Made by a program: the position numbers and the translations under genes. From Trileptium ribeirensis (Eukaryota > Nematoda > Enoplea > Enoplida > Thoracostomopsidae), in NCBI GenBank assembly GCA_030248225.1, contig JASANE010005039.1, positions 1-64,000 on the forward strand: a stretch of 64,000 bases of DNA. Reading direction: 5' to 3'. Below the pieces are notes generated by a model. That model was not told the DNA's origin. It ran no database searches and worked only from the letters and a program-made list of their open reading frames with translations. Of the stretch, positions 1-12,408 are shown piece by piece. Position 1 is the first letter of the stretch; each line of letters begins with the position of its first letter.

Positions 1-888
1 GTCGACTTGTTTTATTTATATAGTATGTCGATATTAAGCTTTACGTTTGCATTACAAAGTTTGTCATGGGCAAAGACGGATGGTTTACGCGATCATTTCT
101 CCGCAACAGATGGAAGCAGGATTCCAGCTAGCCCAGCGCTTAATTAGCCAAGATGTCAGGAACCTTTGAACTCTCACCAGTAACTCCTATTCCTGCAAAT
201 GTATCGACTTGGTTTATTTATATATTAAGCTTTACGTTTGCATTACAAAGTTTGTCATGGGCAAAGACGGATGGTTTACGCGATCATTTCTCCGCAACAG
301 ATTGCAGCAGGATTCCAGCTAGCCCAGCGCTTAATTAGCCAAGATGCCAGCAACCTTTGAACTCTCCACCAGCAACTTCTATTCCTGCAAATGTGTCGAC
401 TTGTTTTATTTATATAGTATGTCGATATTAAGCTTTACGTTTGCATTACAAAGTTTGTCATGGGCAAAGACGGATGGTTTGCGCGATCATTTCTCCGCAA
501 CAGATGGCAGCAGGATTCCAGCTAGCCCAGCGCTTAATTAGCCAAGATGTCAGGAACCTTTGAACTCTCACCAGTAACTTCTATTCCTGCAAATGTATCG
601 ACTAGGTTTATTTATATATTAAGCTTTACGTTTGCATTACAAAGTTTGTCATGGGCAAAGACGGATGGTTTGCGCGATCATTTCTCCGCAACAGATGGCA
701 GCAGGATTCCAGCTAGCCCAGCGCTTAATTAGCCAAGATGTCAGGAACCTTTGAACTCTCACCAGTAACTTCTATTCCTGCAAATGTATCGACTTGGTTT
801 ATTTATATATTAAGCTTTACGTTTGCATTACAAAGTTTCTCATGGGCAATGACGGATGGTTTACGCGATCATTTCTCCGCAACAGATT
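1..888. repeat. Satellite-like tandem array, unit about 191-203 bp
   Basis: About four and a half head-to-tail copies of one unit. The word AAGATGYCAG recurs at about 150, 341, 544 and 735, giving periods of 191, 203 and 191 bp. One unit carries a 12-bp insertion (extra TAGTATGTCGAT near 415). Copies differ by only a few substitutions, so the array is young or homogenised. It is cut by the window start and ends abruptly near 888 in unrelated AT-rich sequence. Short open frames of 61-65 codons recur once per unit, but they are the same repeat read in one frame and show no protein signature. Confidence 0.93.
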
Positions 889-2220
889 CGAGCTCGAAAA
901 TTTGCTGAAATTGAAACTAAATTAAAAACAAATAAGTTCGGGAATTTGGCGAAGTAGAATTTCCTGAGCATCGAAGTTTGGACATGATTTTGTGGCGAAA
1001 CGGTTCCCTGTTGTGTAGTATAAATAATCAAAATTCAATGTACTATAATGAAACGGCACGATGAATGCACTGATGAAATGTCAGTGAGTAGTTTTCGTGA
1101 GTGAATGCGCATGTAGTAACATGGAGCCAATATATTAAACGAACTGGTTTTAGAACAATAACTTGTTGTTGGCAACAGTTCTCGTTAAAAACTGGGTAGA
1201 CAATTACGGAAATCCCTCCACCATAAAATCCTGTTATGTCGCAAAAGACCATAGCTTGTAATATTTTGGCAGTATGTCCCGAAAATATCAAGTTGATTTT
1301 AGACCACGGTTAAACCTGGAATACAACAACGAATCTGAGTTCGGCCGCGGTTGACCAGTAAACAAACTTCAATCAGCTCTATTCTTTTTCGAATCCCATT
1401 CCAATCAGTAATCATTTCAAGCTGTAAAAATTTATCGTCAAAGGAAAAAATATGATTTCAATAAAAATTGATTAATATACCGAACGAGATTTTTTTTGCA
1501 CGCGTAGCAATTCGGCCGCAGAATTTTCTGCTAAATGAAACAATTTACGTCATCGAACCAGCGGATCCAATGTTTAACGGGGTAAGGGGAATAGTCCGAG
1601 CAAGGAATAGAAAGGTCCGATATCGCCCCATCGGTTGGTAAACAATTGTTTCAAATATGTTTATACGTTTTACATTTTCTAATGTTTGATGACACCGTTA
1701 CGAATGAGAAGTGACTATTGAGCCACCGCCATCTACCTGGATCCGCCAGTGAGCGCAGATAATGCCATAATTTACGACACTCTATTTGCACATTCTAAAA
1801 CAGCTATTGGTTCGATATTATTTATTTAGTTTTGTTCATTTTATTTTATTTTATTTTACTCTGGATGGTTGTGTACTCTTTGCGCTCTTTTTGTACATAC
1901 ACATTTACATAAAAATATGTTGTTCGTTTGTATTAAACCGTGTTGTAGAAAAAATTTCTAACCTAAATTAATATTGTAACTCTAGACACGGAAAACCAGG
2001 TAAGGGCTGTAAACAGTCTAAACCTGGGTGTCAAAGATCGCAATTCCCGTAATTTTGTGTAGCAAAGTGAAACAATATATAAATGTAATGTATGACTTAT
2101 CATAATATCATAGCCCGTCCGCTCGTTAACATTTTCGTAAATTATGCGAAACTTTGTATAAAATGTGATATATAATAAGAAAACATTTTTCATATTTTAT
2201 CGGTGTCCGTAGTTTATTGG
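889..2220. other. AT-rich stretch without recognisable gene
   Basis: No open frame with protein-like composition and no RNA gene were seen on either strand. The only structure is a short ATTTT microsatellite near 1830-1860. Confidence 0.6.
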
Positions 2221-2225
2221 CTTAG

Positions 2226-2545
2226 GTGTTGGATAGTTCTGGCGCGGAGGTGTGCGGCGGGAAAGGGTGGCATGGGTGTCCAATATATGTCGGCGTAGGG
2301 GAAGGGCAGATGGCATCGGCGGGGAGAGGGCTATGGTGCGCCGCGGGATTAGTCGAAGGCGGTACCTATAGCTTTCACCAGTTTACGTCCACAATTTTTT
2401 ATTATAAATTTACCTATTTTATCCAATTTTCCTTTGAAATTTTTATTTTCGGTCATAGTTGCCAAATATTTTCCGCTCAGCTTCTGCGCGCTGGAGGCAT
2501 ATATGGAGCTTCGCGGAGCCCGATCTTAGAGGCTGGTTGGTAGCA
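2226..2545. repeat. GC-rich/AT-rich composite dispersed repeat
   Basis: A G-rich block (about 2236-2365) is followed directly by an AT-rich block of short TTTT/AAATTT words (about 2390-2460). The same two-part layout recurs at 9358-9620, 9890-10115, 13520-13730, 42045-42260, 57690-57900 and 58735-58930, in either orientation. It looks like a diverged dispersed family. The 105-codon frame through it is compositional and not called as a gene. Confidence 0.5.
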
Positions 2546-5500
2546 TACCTAATCTTCCCTGGGGACGCTTATGCTATGAATTAGTAGAGTATTAATTTGT
2601 TGGCCAACTTCTGATTCAATTGTAATATAGTGCATTTTTTTAATCTACAGGTACGAGGTGTCAACAACTTTTTAAACCAAAACACCGCTACTTTCGTTGG
2701 TACATTAAGCGATACAGCTATAGTCACGCCGAATCATAACGAATTTAGCTAAAAGTAAGCGCAGCATTCTATGTGCTTTGTTCACAGAGAAAAAACTTGC
2801 TCGACATCGTCAACATATGCTCACATATGTATGGAAACAATACATTCGACAACGTTCGTGAGTTATTACGTAAAGCCGGTTTTGGTATTTTGTATTTAAA
2901 AAGTGGGCCCAGATCCATATCGTTTCCCACTCTGCAGAAGCATGCTTGACAATGACATTTTTACTGCAGACAGTGTCGCGCTATGCGTACCAATCTATAT
3001 ATGACGTCGATTCGACCACACATTTTTATATTGTGTCACGCTAATTTCACCAATTGATAAATGCAAATGCGTCGATTTGTTCATGTCCATAGGGAACAGC
3101 TGGTTCCGTGACGGCTGAGCCTCCATTCTCATGTGCTCGCCGAAGCTACGAGAACAATTTTTGGAATTTTGGCTAAATTTTGGAAAACATTTCGTAAGAA
3201 TTAGCTCAACTTGGCAAAAATTGGGGTAATCTCCTTGGTCACCTCAAACAGAAAGGCGTAAAAGTGGAAAACTATCCCCAGATCTACGCCCATGGGTAGA
3301 TGCTGTCACGCCAGTTATTCGTCTGTATTGAAAGTTGCTAACCGCTTCAGGGGCTATATAGGTAGGCCGTCGGCGAACCAGATTTACCAAAAAATGAATC
3401 TGTCGTCACTGATTTAGCTATGCTGTGTGTCGTGCGCCTTCAGATATGAAATTTGGGTGAAATTGTGGTAATTGGGTAAAATCGCGGTGAAATTTGGCAT
3501 TGTCGATCTGTGAATTATTGTCTTATGGCATTCGTTACTCAAATTCGCAATGCCAATCGTCTCGCGCGACAGTTCAACAAAGCTTGAAATCTCTAAAATG
3601 TGATCTGTGTTAGGACCTAAAACAAACTTATTCTCCCATAAGTGCGGGTCTAATGAACTTGGGTCGAGTAAAAATGAAATCCGACAAAATAAGCTTTGGC
3701 TGTATCTAAATAACAGACCCAGATTCAGTCAAATTAGGTTCATGTTGTGGATAGAGTAAGGCTTCTTAAATTACTTAAAGATTTCGCACAGGTTACTCTA
3801 CAATCTAGGATTAGGACTCAACTGGCTTTTAAATGAACCATGACACGCAAATTACGCGAAAACGATTTTCGGAAGGTGTGAAAATTTTGGCGTTCTTTAA
3901 TCCATGACTCTACTATACATCCAGATGCATGCGCCAGCGTTCATACGTCATCGCGGGTCAATTTGAGACTGTGCGTAACAACATTCACATGTTGTTATAA
4001 AGCTACGAATACATGTAACAACATTCCAGCGTAACAAATGAGCAGAACTTAACAACATTAGCAATGTTGGTACATACTATTGATTGTGCGTAACCACGTA
4101 CATAAGTTGTAACACAGAACAAACTTTGCGTAACAACTCACGAGGGTTGCTACATACTGTTGAATGTAATGTTTTGATACACACCTCTGTATATGCTGAC
4201 GATGTCGAGCAAGTGCACACATTTCTTTGTGAACGACGCATTGCTATCTATAATTTTATAAATCATAAACTAAAATTTTAGCGTCTTACATACGTGCATT
4301 TTTCTATAAAAACAAATCTATTCCTATATTTGTATCAATATTTAATGTATTATGTATGGGAAAAGTATTGCATTTCTGTTTATTATTTAAAGCACAAACT
4401 TGCCTGGAGTAGTCCGGCTTCCATTGCACTGGAGCAGTGGTGTTGTTCCATAACGGGTACATCAGAAGAGCTAATTATATTCGATATATTACAATTCGTT
4501 TTATTTACATATATAAAGCTTCAAAAATGATTAACAATAAAAATACGTTTTAGATAGTAAAAACTAGTATATATATTTTTGCAGATCTATACCTTTAATA
4601 ACAATTCGTTATTTTCTAGAGTCCGCCGTAACCTAAGATAGTTGATGGGCTTAGCCTCAAACTCATGCTACAAGCTAAAGGATTCTAGGTTAGGCGCTTT
4701 CAGTTTTTTATTACTTTTTGTAAAGAAATTATACCAATCAATGTTGGTAGGTTGCAAATTTATATCCATAATTATCAATCCCTTTTCCGGCTTTCCGTGC
4801 TGGGTAAATGCTGATGCAGGTGGGGTAGCTGTCAAGCGTGGCTTGGAAACGGGTTTCAACGAGAAGCTATCTTTTGCAGGAAATAGTTAAAAACTTTACA
4901 TAAAATCTTCAGTGAGCTGATATTTGACATTGATGATGAACGAAATTATTCGCATGATCAGTTATCTTGTAGATTGGTTGCGATGTACATAATACATTCG
5001 GTAACTCGTGTTACAATATGTAATAGCAAAGGAACGAATTGGCCGATGTTTAATTCTGGATGCGTTTGAAAACTGACATGTACATTTGCGGGAATATGTG
5101 TCTTTTTATACCATCTAGCAGGGGTTACTCGAGGCTCTAATTAGGCTAAGCTAAATTCGATTTTTATTTTAATGACTAAATAGATTTTGCTTAAATTTTC
5201 ATATTTACACTGCTCCAAATTAATTATTATATTTGTGCATATCATGAAATTTTTCCTTATATATACATTGTAAAAAGATCAAAACCCATTAGTATTTAAG
5301 GCAAAATTAGCAAAACGTTTGTCGCAGAATTTACGAACTTGGGATTGTTTACTACACTGTGGCATAGATTTTGGCGGTGCCAAGTTAGTCCAGCATGCTT
5401 ACACGTACTCATCTGTTTTTCTGTCTTTTCCTGTATAGGGAGAAAAGTCAGCCAGGATCCAACAAAACATTACTGTTCATTGTCTGAACTCTGATACTTC

Positions 5501-5867
5501 AATTTTGTTTTCTGTCCAAAATTGTGCATAGAAATGATTACACATTGTAGTTGCATATCTATATGTCATTTTACAGTTGTCCGATTAGTACATTATTTGA
5601 ATTTCTCATTTTATCTCTTTCCAATGTTTATACTAAACTTAATGTTCTAATTAAATAAATCTAAAAATCCAACCATTTTCCCAATGATTTCGTAATTTTT
5701 TGAGATGCCGCGCACTTTTCCGGAATCTCTGCCAGTTTATCCAAAACTTCACAATTTTTATTGAAGCAAATGAAAATGAAAAGGGAATTGATTAAGTCAA
5801 CTTTTTGTTCGAATTGGGCCATTTACGTGAAATATTTTAACTATATATCCATGTGATCGGCCAATTA
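2546..5867. other. No gene recognised; short GTAACAAC-type repeats near 3970-4170
   Basis: Noncoding on both strands as far as I can see. From about 3970 to 4170 the word GCGTAACAAC or close variants recur four or five times with TTGTTAC counterparts, an old short-period repeat. The short open frames at 4084-4281, 4294-4530 and 4642-4890 are AT-rich and have no recognisable motif. Confidence 0.5.
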
Positions 5868-5935
5868 AAGAAACATAATGTAGTTAGAGGTTGTTATTAT
5901 CTAGGCTAAACAAAACAATAATTTTATGTTTTAAG

Positions 5936-6014
5936 TGTGACATATTTTTATCGTGTAACACTTGTTTGTTCAGAGATACCTATAGCAAGTGTTACGTGAT
6001 AAAAATATGTCACA
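5936..6014. repeat. Near-perfect hairpin (29-bp arms)
   Basis: Arms 5936-5964 and 5986-6014 are reverse complements at 27 of 29 positions around a 21-nt loop. It sits within the left end of the large palindromic element and interrupts a copy of that element's terminal sequence, so it is probably a tiny foldback insertion. Confidence 0.85.
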
Positions 6015-6019
6015 ATTGA

Positions 6020-8384
6020 ACACCATATAATTATCTTTGGGTTTACCCTAGGTAATAACAACCAATAATTCACATAATGTCTGTTTGATTTGTCAATAGG
6101 ATGGATGTAAAATACTAAAATATTTGACCGGAGCGAAGCGAAGTGGTTTTGTTTTCGTCAGAAAGGCTAAAATCGGCGCCGTCTGTCTGTTTCAATACTA
6201 CTAGGCCTATTTAAAATTGTTTTGTTTGAAAGTCCTAATATCCTTCAGGTGCAATAGATATATTTTTTGGCAAAATTTGTTTTAGTTAACTAGTAATTCA
6301 ATAATTACTTAGGCGAGTTAGCCTATTTTTAGCATTTTTAAACAATAAATGCTTGTTTTTCAAAGAATAATTAGCGTAAAGCTATTATTTTGGTGCGCAT
6401 ACTACATATTGTTGTGCTGATTACGAATCTGGTGTTTATTACTCTTCGAGCATGTTAAAAACACGCTAGTTAGTTAGATAGTTAATAATTAATTATCCAT
6501 TAGCTAATTATTTTGAGAATTTTCGAGGTGTCAGAAATGAAAAAATGCACAGGGGAGTTTTCGGTGTCGCTGATCACGAATATGACATTTCTGAAGCTCT
6601 TAAACGCAGCCGCATATGCTAATGAGTTAAGTAATTAATTAGCTAATTAGCTCACTTTATTAAATTGTAAAATTACCCCCAAATTGCTAATATTCTGCGC
6701 TAGAGGGGTTTTCATGTCGCTGATCATGAATAGATGTAGGTAAAACAATAGGCAAATTATTGTATCTCTTATTTATGCATACTTGTATTTCAACTATATA
6801 TTTAATCAACTTGTAATAAGTATCACGGTTTAGACAATTATCTGTCAAATCCAGCATGCCAAAGAGCATACATGATGAACACCATATCTAATTAGCATAC
6901 ATGATAAAATTTTTCTTCAGCATTAAAAGTCACATATTCATGATCAGCGACATGAAAAACCCTAGAGCGCAAAAAACCAGCCACTTTGGGGTGATTTTAA
7001 AATTTGCATAAAATTAACTAAGTAGCTAATTAATTAGTTAACTAATTAGCATATACGGCCACGTTTTAAGGTTTCAGAATGTCATATTCGTGATCAGCGA
7101 CGTCTATAACCTCTATGTGCACTTTTTTCATTTCTGACACTTGAAATTTTTTAAAATTAGCTAATTAATAATTAGTTAATAATTAGATAATTGACTAACT
7201 AATTAGCATGTTGTTGACTTCGTCGAATAGTAATAATCACCAGATTGGTAATCAGCATGGCGAGATGTAGCATACACACCAAAATAATAGTTTTTACACT
7301 AATTATTCATTGGAAATTAAGCAATTTTTGTTTGAAAATGCAAAAAATAGGCTAACATGATTTAATCTAAGAAAAAATCTAGCAATTACTAATTAACTAA
7401 AAAAAATTTTCAAATATTTTATGTTTTGCAGCTGAAGGATATTTATTAGGCCTTTAAAGCAAAAAAAAATATAAATCGGCCAAGTATTTTTTGAGTACTT
7501 CGTCGGGCAGACCTACGGACGGAGGGACAGACGACGCCGATTTTATCCTCTCTGACTAAAACAAAAACGCTTCACTCTCTATGCTCAAATATTTTAGATA
7601 CCTTAAGATGTGTGCGCTTAGGGCCGGATTCTGTCACAGAGTTAATTCGGGCTTGTGACAAAAAGGCGTAGCCAAATCCGGCCTTTCATAAATAAAATAA
7701 ATAGCTAAGCTATGCTAGCATGTTTGCATGAACCGGAAGTGGCTATATCTCAGGGTTTGATAGCCGGCGCGGACTCTTGAAAAAAATTTATTACGTTGAG
7801 TTTAGCCGATTGTGTTGCACGGAAAATATTTAGATTTAGGCCCAAAAAACCCAAGATTAATTGTATTTAAAGTAAGACGCAAAAATGTAGCTAGAATAAA
7901 TCCGTAAATATCGCTATTTTTAAAATTTTTGTTTAGGCGCCTTTTACAAGCCAACCTAGTAGCTATGTAAAACATGCTTTTTTATGCATGAAAATCATGC
8001 TATTGTAACTGGAAGGATGTTTTACGAATATATGACCATAACTATCATCAATTTCCATTTTTTAGCAATTTTCCATTGTCGTCATATATTTATGGCTTTT
8101 AGAGCTGGTTCCGGCCCTTATGGCAATTTATCAGCCTCACTTTACTATTAGTTAAATATATTAGTAGGGTTAAGCTCGGCCCAAAAAATGTCACACTGGC
8201 TGACCGCAGCTAGCCAAGCATAGCTTTAGAGCCGCGGCCGGCAGACCGTGACAAAATCCGGCCCCGCTGCACACATCTTAAGGTAAATGATGCATTATAT
8301 CCAAGGTTCGGCAAATTAAAGGAATATTATGTGAAATAATGCTTGTTATTACCTAGGGTGAACCCAACGATAATTATATGGTGT
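6020..8384. mobile_element. Long palindromic (foldback/long-TIR) element
   Basis: The left end (ACACCATATAATTATC at 6020) is matched in inverted orientation by the right end (GATAATTATATGGTGT ending at 8384). Complementarity continues inward through TTACCCTAGGTAATAACA, a GACGGACGG-like CT/GA block, and blocks built on GCTGATCACGAATATGAC and TTCATGATCAGCGACATG that face each other at about 6570/7090 and 6720/6950. The centre is near 6830. Without the nested insertion at 7601-8283 the element is about 1.68 kb. No transposase frame is visible, so it would be non-autonomous. The class is not determined. Confidence 0.85.
7601..8283. mobile_element. Nested TIR element with TA target duplication (Tc1/mariner-like MITE)
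   Basis: The element starts CCTTAAGATGTGTGC at 7601 and ends with GCACACATCTTAAGG at 8283. TA lies outside both ends (7599-7600 and 8284-8285). The inverted ends continue imperfectly as GGGCCGGATTYTGTCAC. It interrupts the right arm of the larger palindrome and is therefore younger. No transposase frame is present. The TA duplication points to the Tc1/mariner superfamily by analogy only. Confidence 0.8.
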
Positions 8385-8750
8385 ATACCCTTTTCTGTTT
8401 TCAGGCTTTTTTGTTCAAGCAAATATATACTTAATAAGATTGACAAAGCACTAATTTTACACGATTTATAAAATGTTTAGAGTCGGAGCATGATTTTACA
8501 AAAATATATTGTCAATTTTTTTCTCACTGGAGCTGCACAGATAGGAAAAAATTATCAAGGTAAATCGAACCAGACAGAGGTCGAGAGTTTGCTTGGTGGA
8601 ACGAAACCATGTCGTACCTGGTGGAACTGGAAATGTTAGATTTCCCAGTCCGCCAACCTTTCCAATTATAAGAACTAAGCGGGTGAATAACTTAGCTGTG
8701 TTAATCGCGAAGAGCCCAATACTGTTTTTAAAATGGGTAACTTCAGATTG

Positions 8751-9263
8751 ATGCGGCGTTCACGTTATAATGTTCGCGATGTTTGGAACATTACTTTTGT
8801 TCCACTGTATTCGCGACCCTAACGTATAGATAGTCATTGTGACACCCACACCATAAATCAATTTTTGAAGGTGGACGACACACCTCTAGCTACAACATTT
8901 TTGTTTATGGTGTCATACACGCTTTTAGCTACCAATTTGGCGGGAATTTACAGTAATGAACACCGTCTGTGGCTCATGCGATAAATTAGGCAGTTGCGCT
9001 GTGCATTTTTGAAACTTCGATTTTTGTATCTTAGACCATATGCATCTTGATCAGATAATCCAGCTAACCGTCAGTAAAACTGCAAAGTAGACACGGTGCG
9101 CTTGGCACCGTTTAAAAGTGGCAACGACCCTAGCTAGCTACCCTTTAATTTTTATAAAAAAACTTGGGAGTGTTTAATATACCATGTTGTCGATAGTGTG
9201 ACTGACGTTGTGCGGGGTACATAGGTTCTAAACGTTGGGGACATTATAATGTGAACGCCACAT
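8751..9263. mobile_element. TIR element, family ATGCGGCGTT, copy 1
   Basis: The ends ATGCGGCGTTCACGTTATAA (8751) and TTATAATGTGAACGCCACAT (9263) form imperfect terminal inverted repeats of about 35-40 bp. The interior carries GGTGTGT/ACACACC words and noncoding AT-rich sequence. It is about 513 bp and resembles the copies at 21064-21466 and 27665-28175. I could not settle a target-site duplication. Confidence 0.82.
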
Positions 9264-9357
9264 GACAGTCTCAATGAAGTTGCTTGATCGATACACAAAA
9301 TAAACAAACATTGTGTAATAGTTTAAATAAACAGTGCCAAATATAGCATACATTCTC

Positions 9358-10115
9358 ACAGGGAAGGAGTATCTCCCTCTCGCCTGCCTGGAAGGCAGCC
9401 TGAACCCTATGAAGCTCCGCGCATCTCTACCCCCTCCCGCACGAGGAAAACGCGCGAAATGTTTTAGCAAAATAGCGCAAAAATCGGGCTGAAATGAGCA
9501 AAAAACTGAACGAAAATTGTAAAAGTTGGGATAAAGTTAGCAAAGAATGGCGAAAAATTTGAAAAAATCGAGGAAAAATTTTGGAAAAGTGAACCCCTCA
9601 TCACTTTGGACTTCGAAGCTCGCCCACGTATGAAACATAAGACTCGTTGTAACATTTTTCTTAAATAATGGAAACCCAACGGTCCCAGCAAAGCATCTAG
9701 TTTGTATAATGGACAGTGACGATTAGTCATCAGTGGTGGGTCTAAAAGCCATAACTATTGGTATATGCATTTCGATTAAGGCGCATAAATGTCATGTTTG
9801 TTAATATGTAATACACTGTGAGTTACCATACTTAAGTTGATGCAACCGTTTTTGAACGACGTTAGTATTATCCATACATGTCAATATAGGCAGGGGCTGA
9901 TCCGTCTGAGGCCTTGAATAGCCTCTGGTGCGAAATACCAATTTCCTGATTCTCCGCACCGCCCTTCCCCCGAAGACACACGAGAAACTTAGACAAAATG
10001 TGTAAAAATACGGGGAAAATTGGTAAAATTCGGAGGAAGAAGAAAATTGCTAAAAATGAAAAAATTCTGGGTCCCCAAAAAATTGAAAATTTATCTCCCG
10101 GGGTATAGCCAGCCA
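9358..10115. repeat. Two GC-rich/A-rich composite repeats
   Basis: C/T-rich blocks with GAAGG, CCCCTCCC and similar words (about 9360-9450 and 9890-9980) are each followed by A-rich sequence built of GCAAAAA, GAAAAATTG and TTGGTAAAAT words. Same family as 2226-2545. Open frames here (for example 9464-9730 minus) are strings of Phe/Ile/Leu from the A-rich half and are not genes. Confidence 0.5.
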
Positions 10116-10354
10116 CCCTCCCAAGCACCGGCTGTCCCATCCGAGACATTGTCTGGTGCATATATGGTAATAGATCTGCTCAACAATTTAGTAATGCAGC
10201 GTCTACACATTTGCTATTGATATAGCTAAATAGCTAATATTGACAGTGACGTTGTGCTACTGATAAGAGTGGTGTAAGAAAAATAGCTGTATTCTATTCC
10301 ACAAATCATTTGTTCTACAACAAAACAATCACGCTTCTATTGGGTGTGGAATTT

Positions 10355-10895
10355 CTCTATATCATACATGGCGGCGGTCGGTCATGTCGGGGGGGGGGTA
10401 GAGGCCCCCCACGGGGGGTGGTCGCGGCCATCCCAGGGGGTAACCCCTTTGGCCGGCCAAATCTTCCTAGGGGGGTTGGTCGTGAGGACCTTTTTTGGTC
10501 CTAGCAGCCATATTTTCCGCCTATGAGTTCAGTTCCTGCACTGGGGTCCGGCCTCAAAACTGGTCGAGGCGGGGGGTTTTGGGGTCCGCACCCCCCTTCG
10601 GGGTTTCCGATTCTGAGAAGTGTAGATTGCAGCATGCTTTGTCTGGCTGAACAGCGAATATCAAAATAATTAGTAATGCAATGCCAACAGTGAGATATGC
10701 AATTTGCGCCAGGTTTTGCACTAAGGTCCTACTTCAACACTCGTCGAGGAGGTGCCAAGCCCCCCTACAGTGGGGGTGCTGCATATCCCAACCCCGGGGG
10801 CTGGTTACCCCCCTGGCTTTTTGGCCTCGGCAGGGGGGGGTCTGGACCTCAGGGGGGTTACCCTCTACCCCCCCTGCCGCCATGTATGCTCTACA
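10355..10895. repeat. GC-rich element with long G and C runs and inverted ends
   Basis: The left end CATACATGGCGGC (about 10365) is matched in inverted orientation by GCCGCCATGTATG (about 10877-10889). Inside are runs of 7-10 G or C and a pair of direct copies, each starting GCACT..GGTCC and containing GGTCGAGG or CGTCGAGG (about 10535 and 10717). Base composition is far from the surrounding AT-rich DNA. The proline/glycine-rich frames through it are low complexity and not called as genes. Confidence 0.6.
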
Positions 10896-11727
10896 TGTTT
10901 GCACCCGTATTGCACAGTTTGAATGTGCCAGGACAGCATTTGTGAAACATTGTGACTTTGTATATTCAGTACACATGAATTTAATTAGAGGAAAATATCA
11001 TTGCGGGAATGTTTGCGTGCTGAGTAGCATCCCACTGTTTTACTGAATTGGGTTCGGCTTTGTAAGGGAATAGCCTCTCAATTATTTCTAACCAACACTT
11101 CTACGAATATATGACCTGTACTACTGCACACAAAACACTGCTTGTGTTGCGACGTGTGAATTTCTCTGAATTATGCTGACAAAACTGAAGTGTAGTAGCC
11201 CCTAATACTGAAAATCAAGATTAAACTGTAGCACTAACTAAATTAAATCATATATGGAGCGTTACATATATATGACAATAATTTCTATGACAAATCAAAT
11301 TCCGCAGATTCTTTTTAGACATCATGATCGTAGGAAGTCGTACTGGAGGAAATATGTAAACAAGCAACAAAATAATACTTGCCGTAATAAAGTTGCACTT
11401 CATCACAGTGCGCAAGATACTTCTTTAGAAAAGTTAACACAATATTTCAAAATTATTGCAACGCACAAGCAGTTGTGTAACTGCCGATGTTTTATAAAGT
11501 CATAAATTGCGTTGTTTTGACATGTCTTGCTGCGTCTTAATTTACCAAAATTGTCTGCCAGTAAAAACGGCAATTTACTTTTATAATATCAAGATTCGCT
11601 TTGTATCAACAATATATATTTCGACATTTACCTATAAACATGGGAATGTGACACGAATAGATGGCGATAGTTAACATTTTTTGCCCGAACTAATTTCTGT
11701 ATCATACAATGTTTGAAAAACCCAAAC

Positions 11728-11800
11728 CAGCGTCAGGGATCGACCCCGGGACGCTCGGGTGAAAGTAGCGTACGCAAAACACTGAGTTATCTGGGAATGT
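11728..11800 (-). pseudogene. tRNA-like relic (Glu-like anticodon loop)
   Basis: On the minus strand a degenerate A box (AACTCAGTGTTTTGCG) is followed by a good B box (GGGTCGATCCC). The loop CTTTCAC would place anticodon TTC. Stems are only partly complementary, so this is a pseudogene or the head of a tRNA-derived SINE rather than a working tRNA. Confidence 0.45.
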
Positions 11801-12408
11801 TGCTCGCTTAATTATGGAAAATCGCAATGTGAGTAAACTACAACGCGTGTGCAAACGTACTGCAAACGCAGTAAACATGACTCGCAATGTGCGTTAGGTC
11901 CATTTGGACCTGGTGAGCTTGAAGGGATTATGTGCGCAGATATAGTTATTTTACAGATATATATATATACGGTTTGACGCGTTCAAACTAACGCTGTCAC
12001 TCTCCTTTGGATTTATGACACCAAGAGAATGTATAACAATTGAATAAGAGTATAACTGTTTGACTGCGAAAAGTTATAATTATGTTAGCGCCCGCGAATT
12101 GCCTTAATGTTTGAAATAATAAAACAGACAGAACAAAAATTAAGTTGCCTAGCCTACATGTCCAAACAGCTAAAATAATTATTTAAGGAAAATGAATCTA
12201 TTCGACAGGTTTTTGAATATGTAGCTGTTTTTGTAGCCTCTATAATACAACCATACATGCTCAGGGAGAAGAGTTGAATTTTCCCACTGTTGAGGGTTAG
12301 TTTCCCGTCGGGGCGTTGCCGATCTGCGCTTGGGAAATAGCTTTATCCCCTTCCAGAGGGTTCCCCTGTTCCTCTTTCCATGAAAAATTTACTGATGAGG
12401 CTATAAAA

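Noticed and set aside
153..732. Three consecutive 61-65-codon frames
   Set aside because: Same satellite unit read three times; no start context or domain.
9464..9730. Phe-rich frame resembling a membrane protein
   Set aside because: Generated by the A-rich half of a dispersed repeat (GAAAAATTT words read in antisense).
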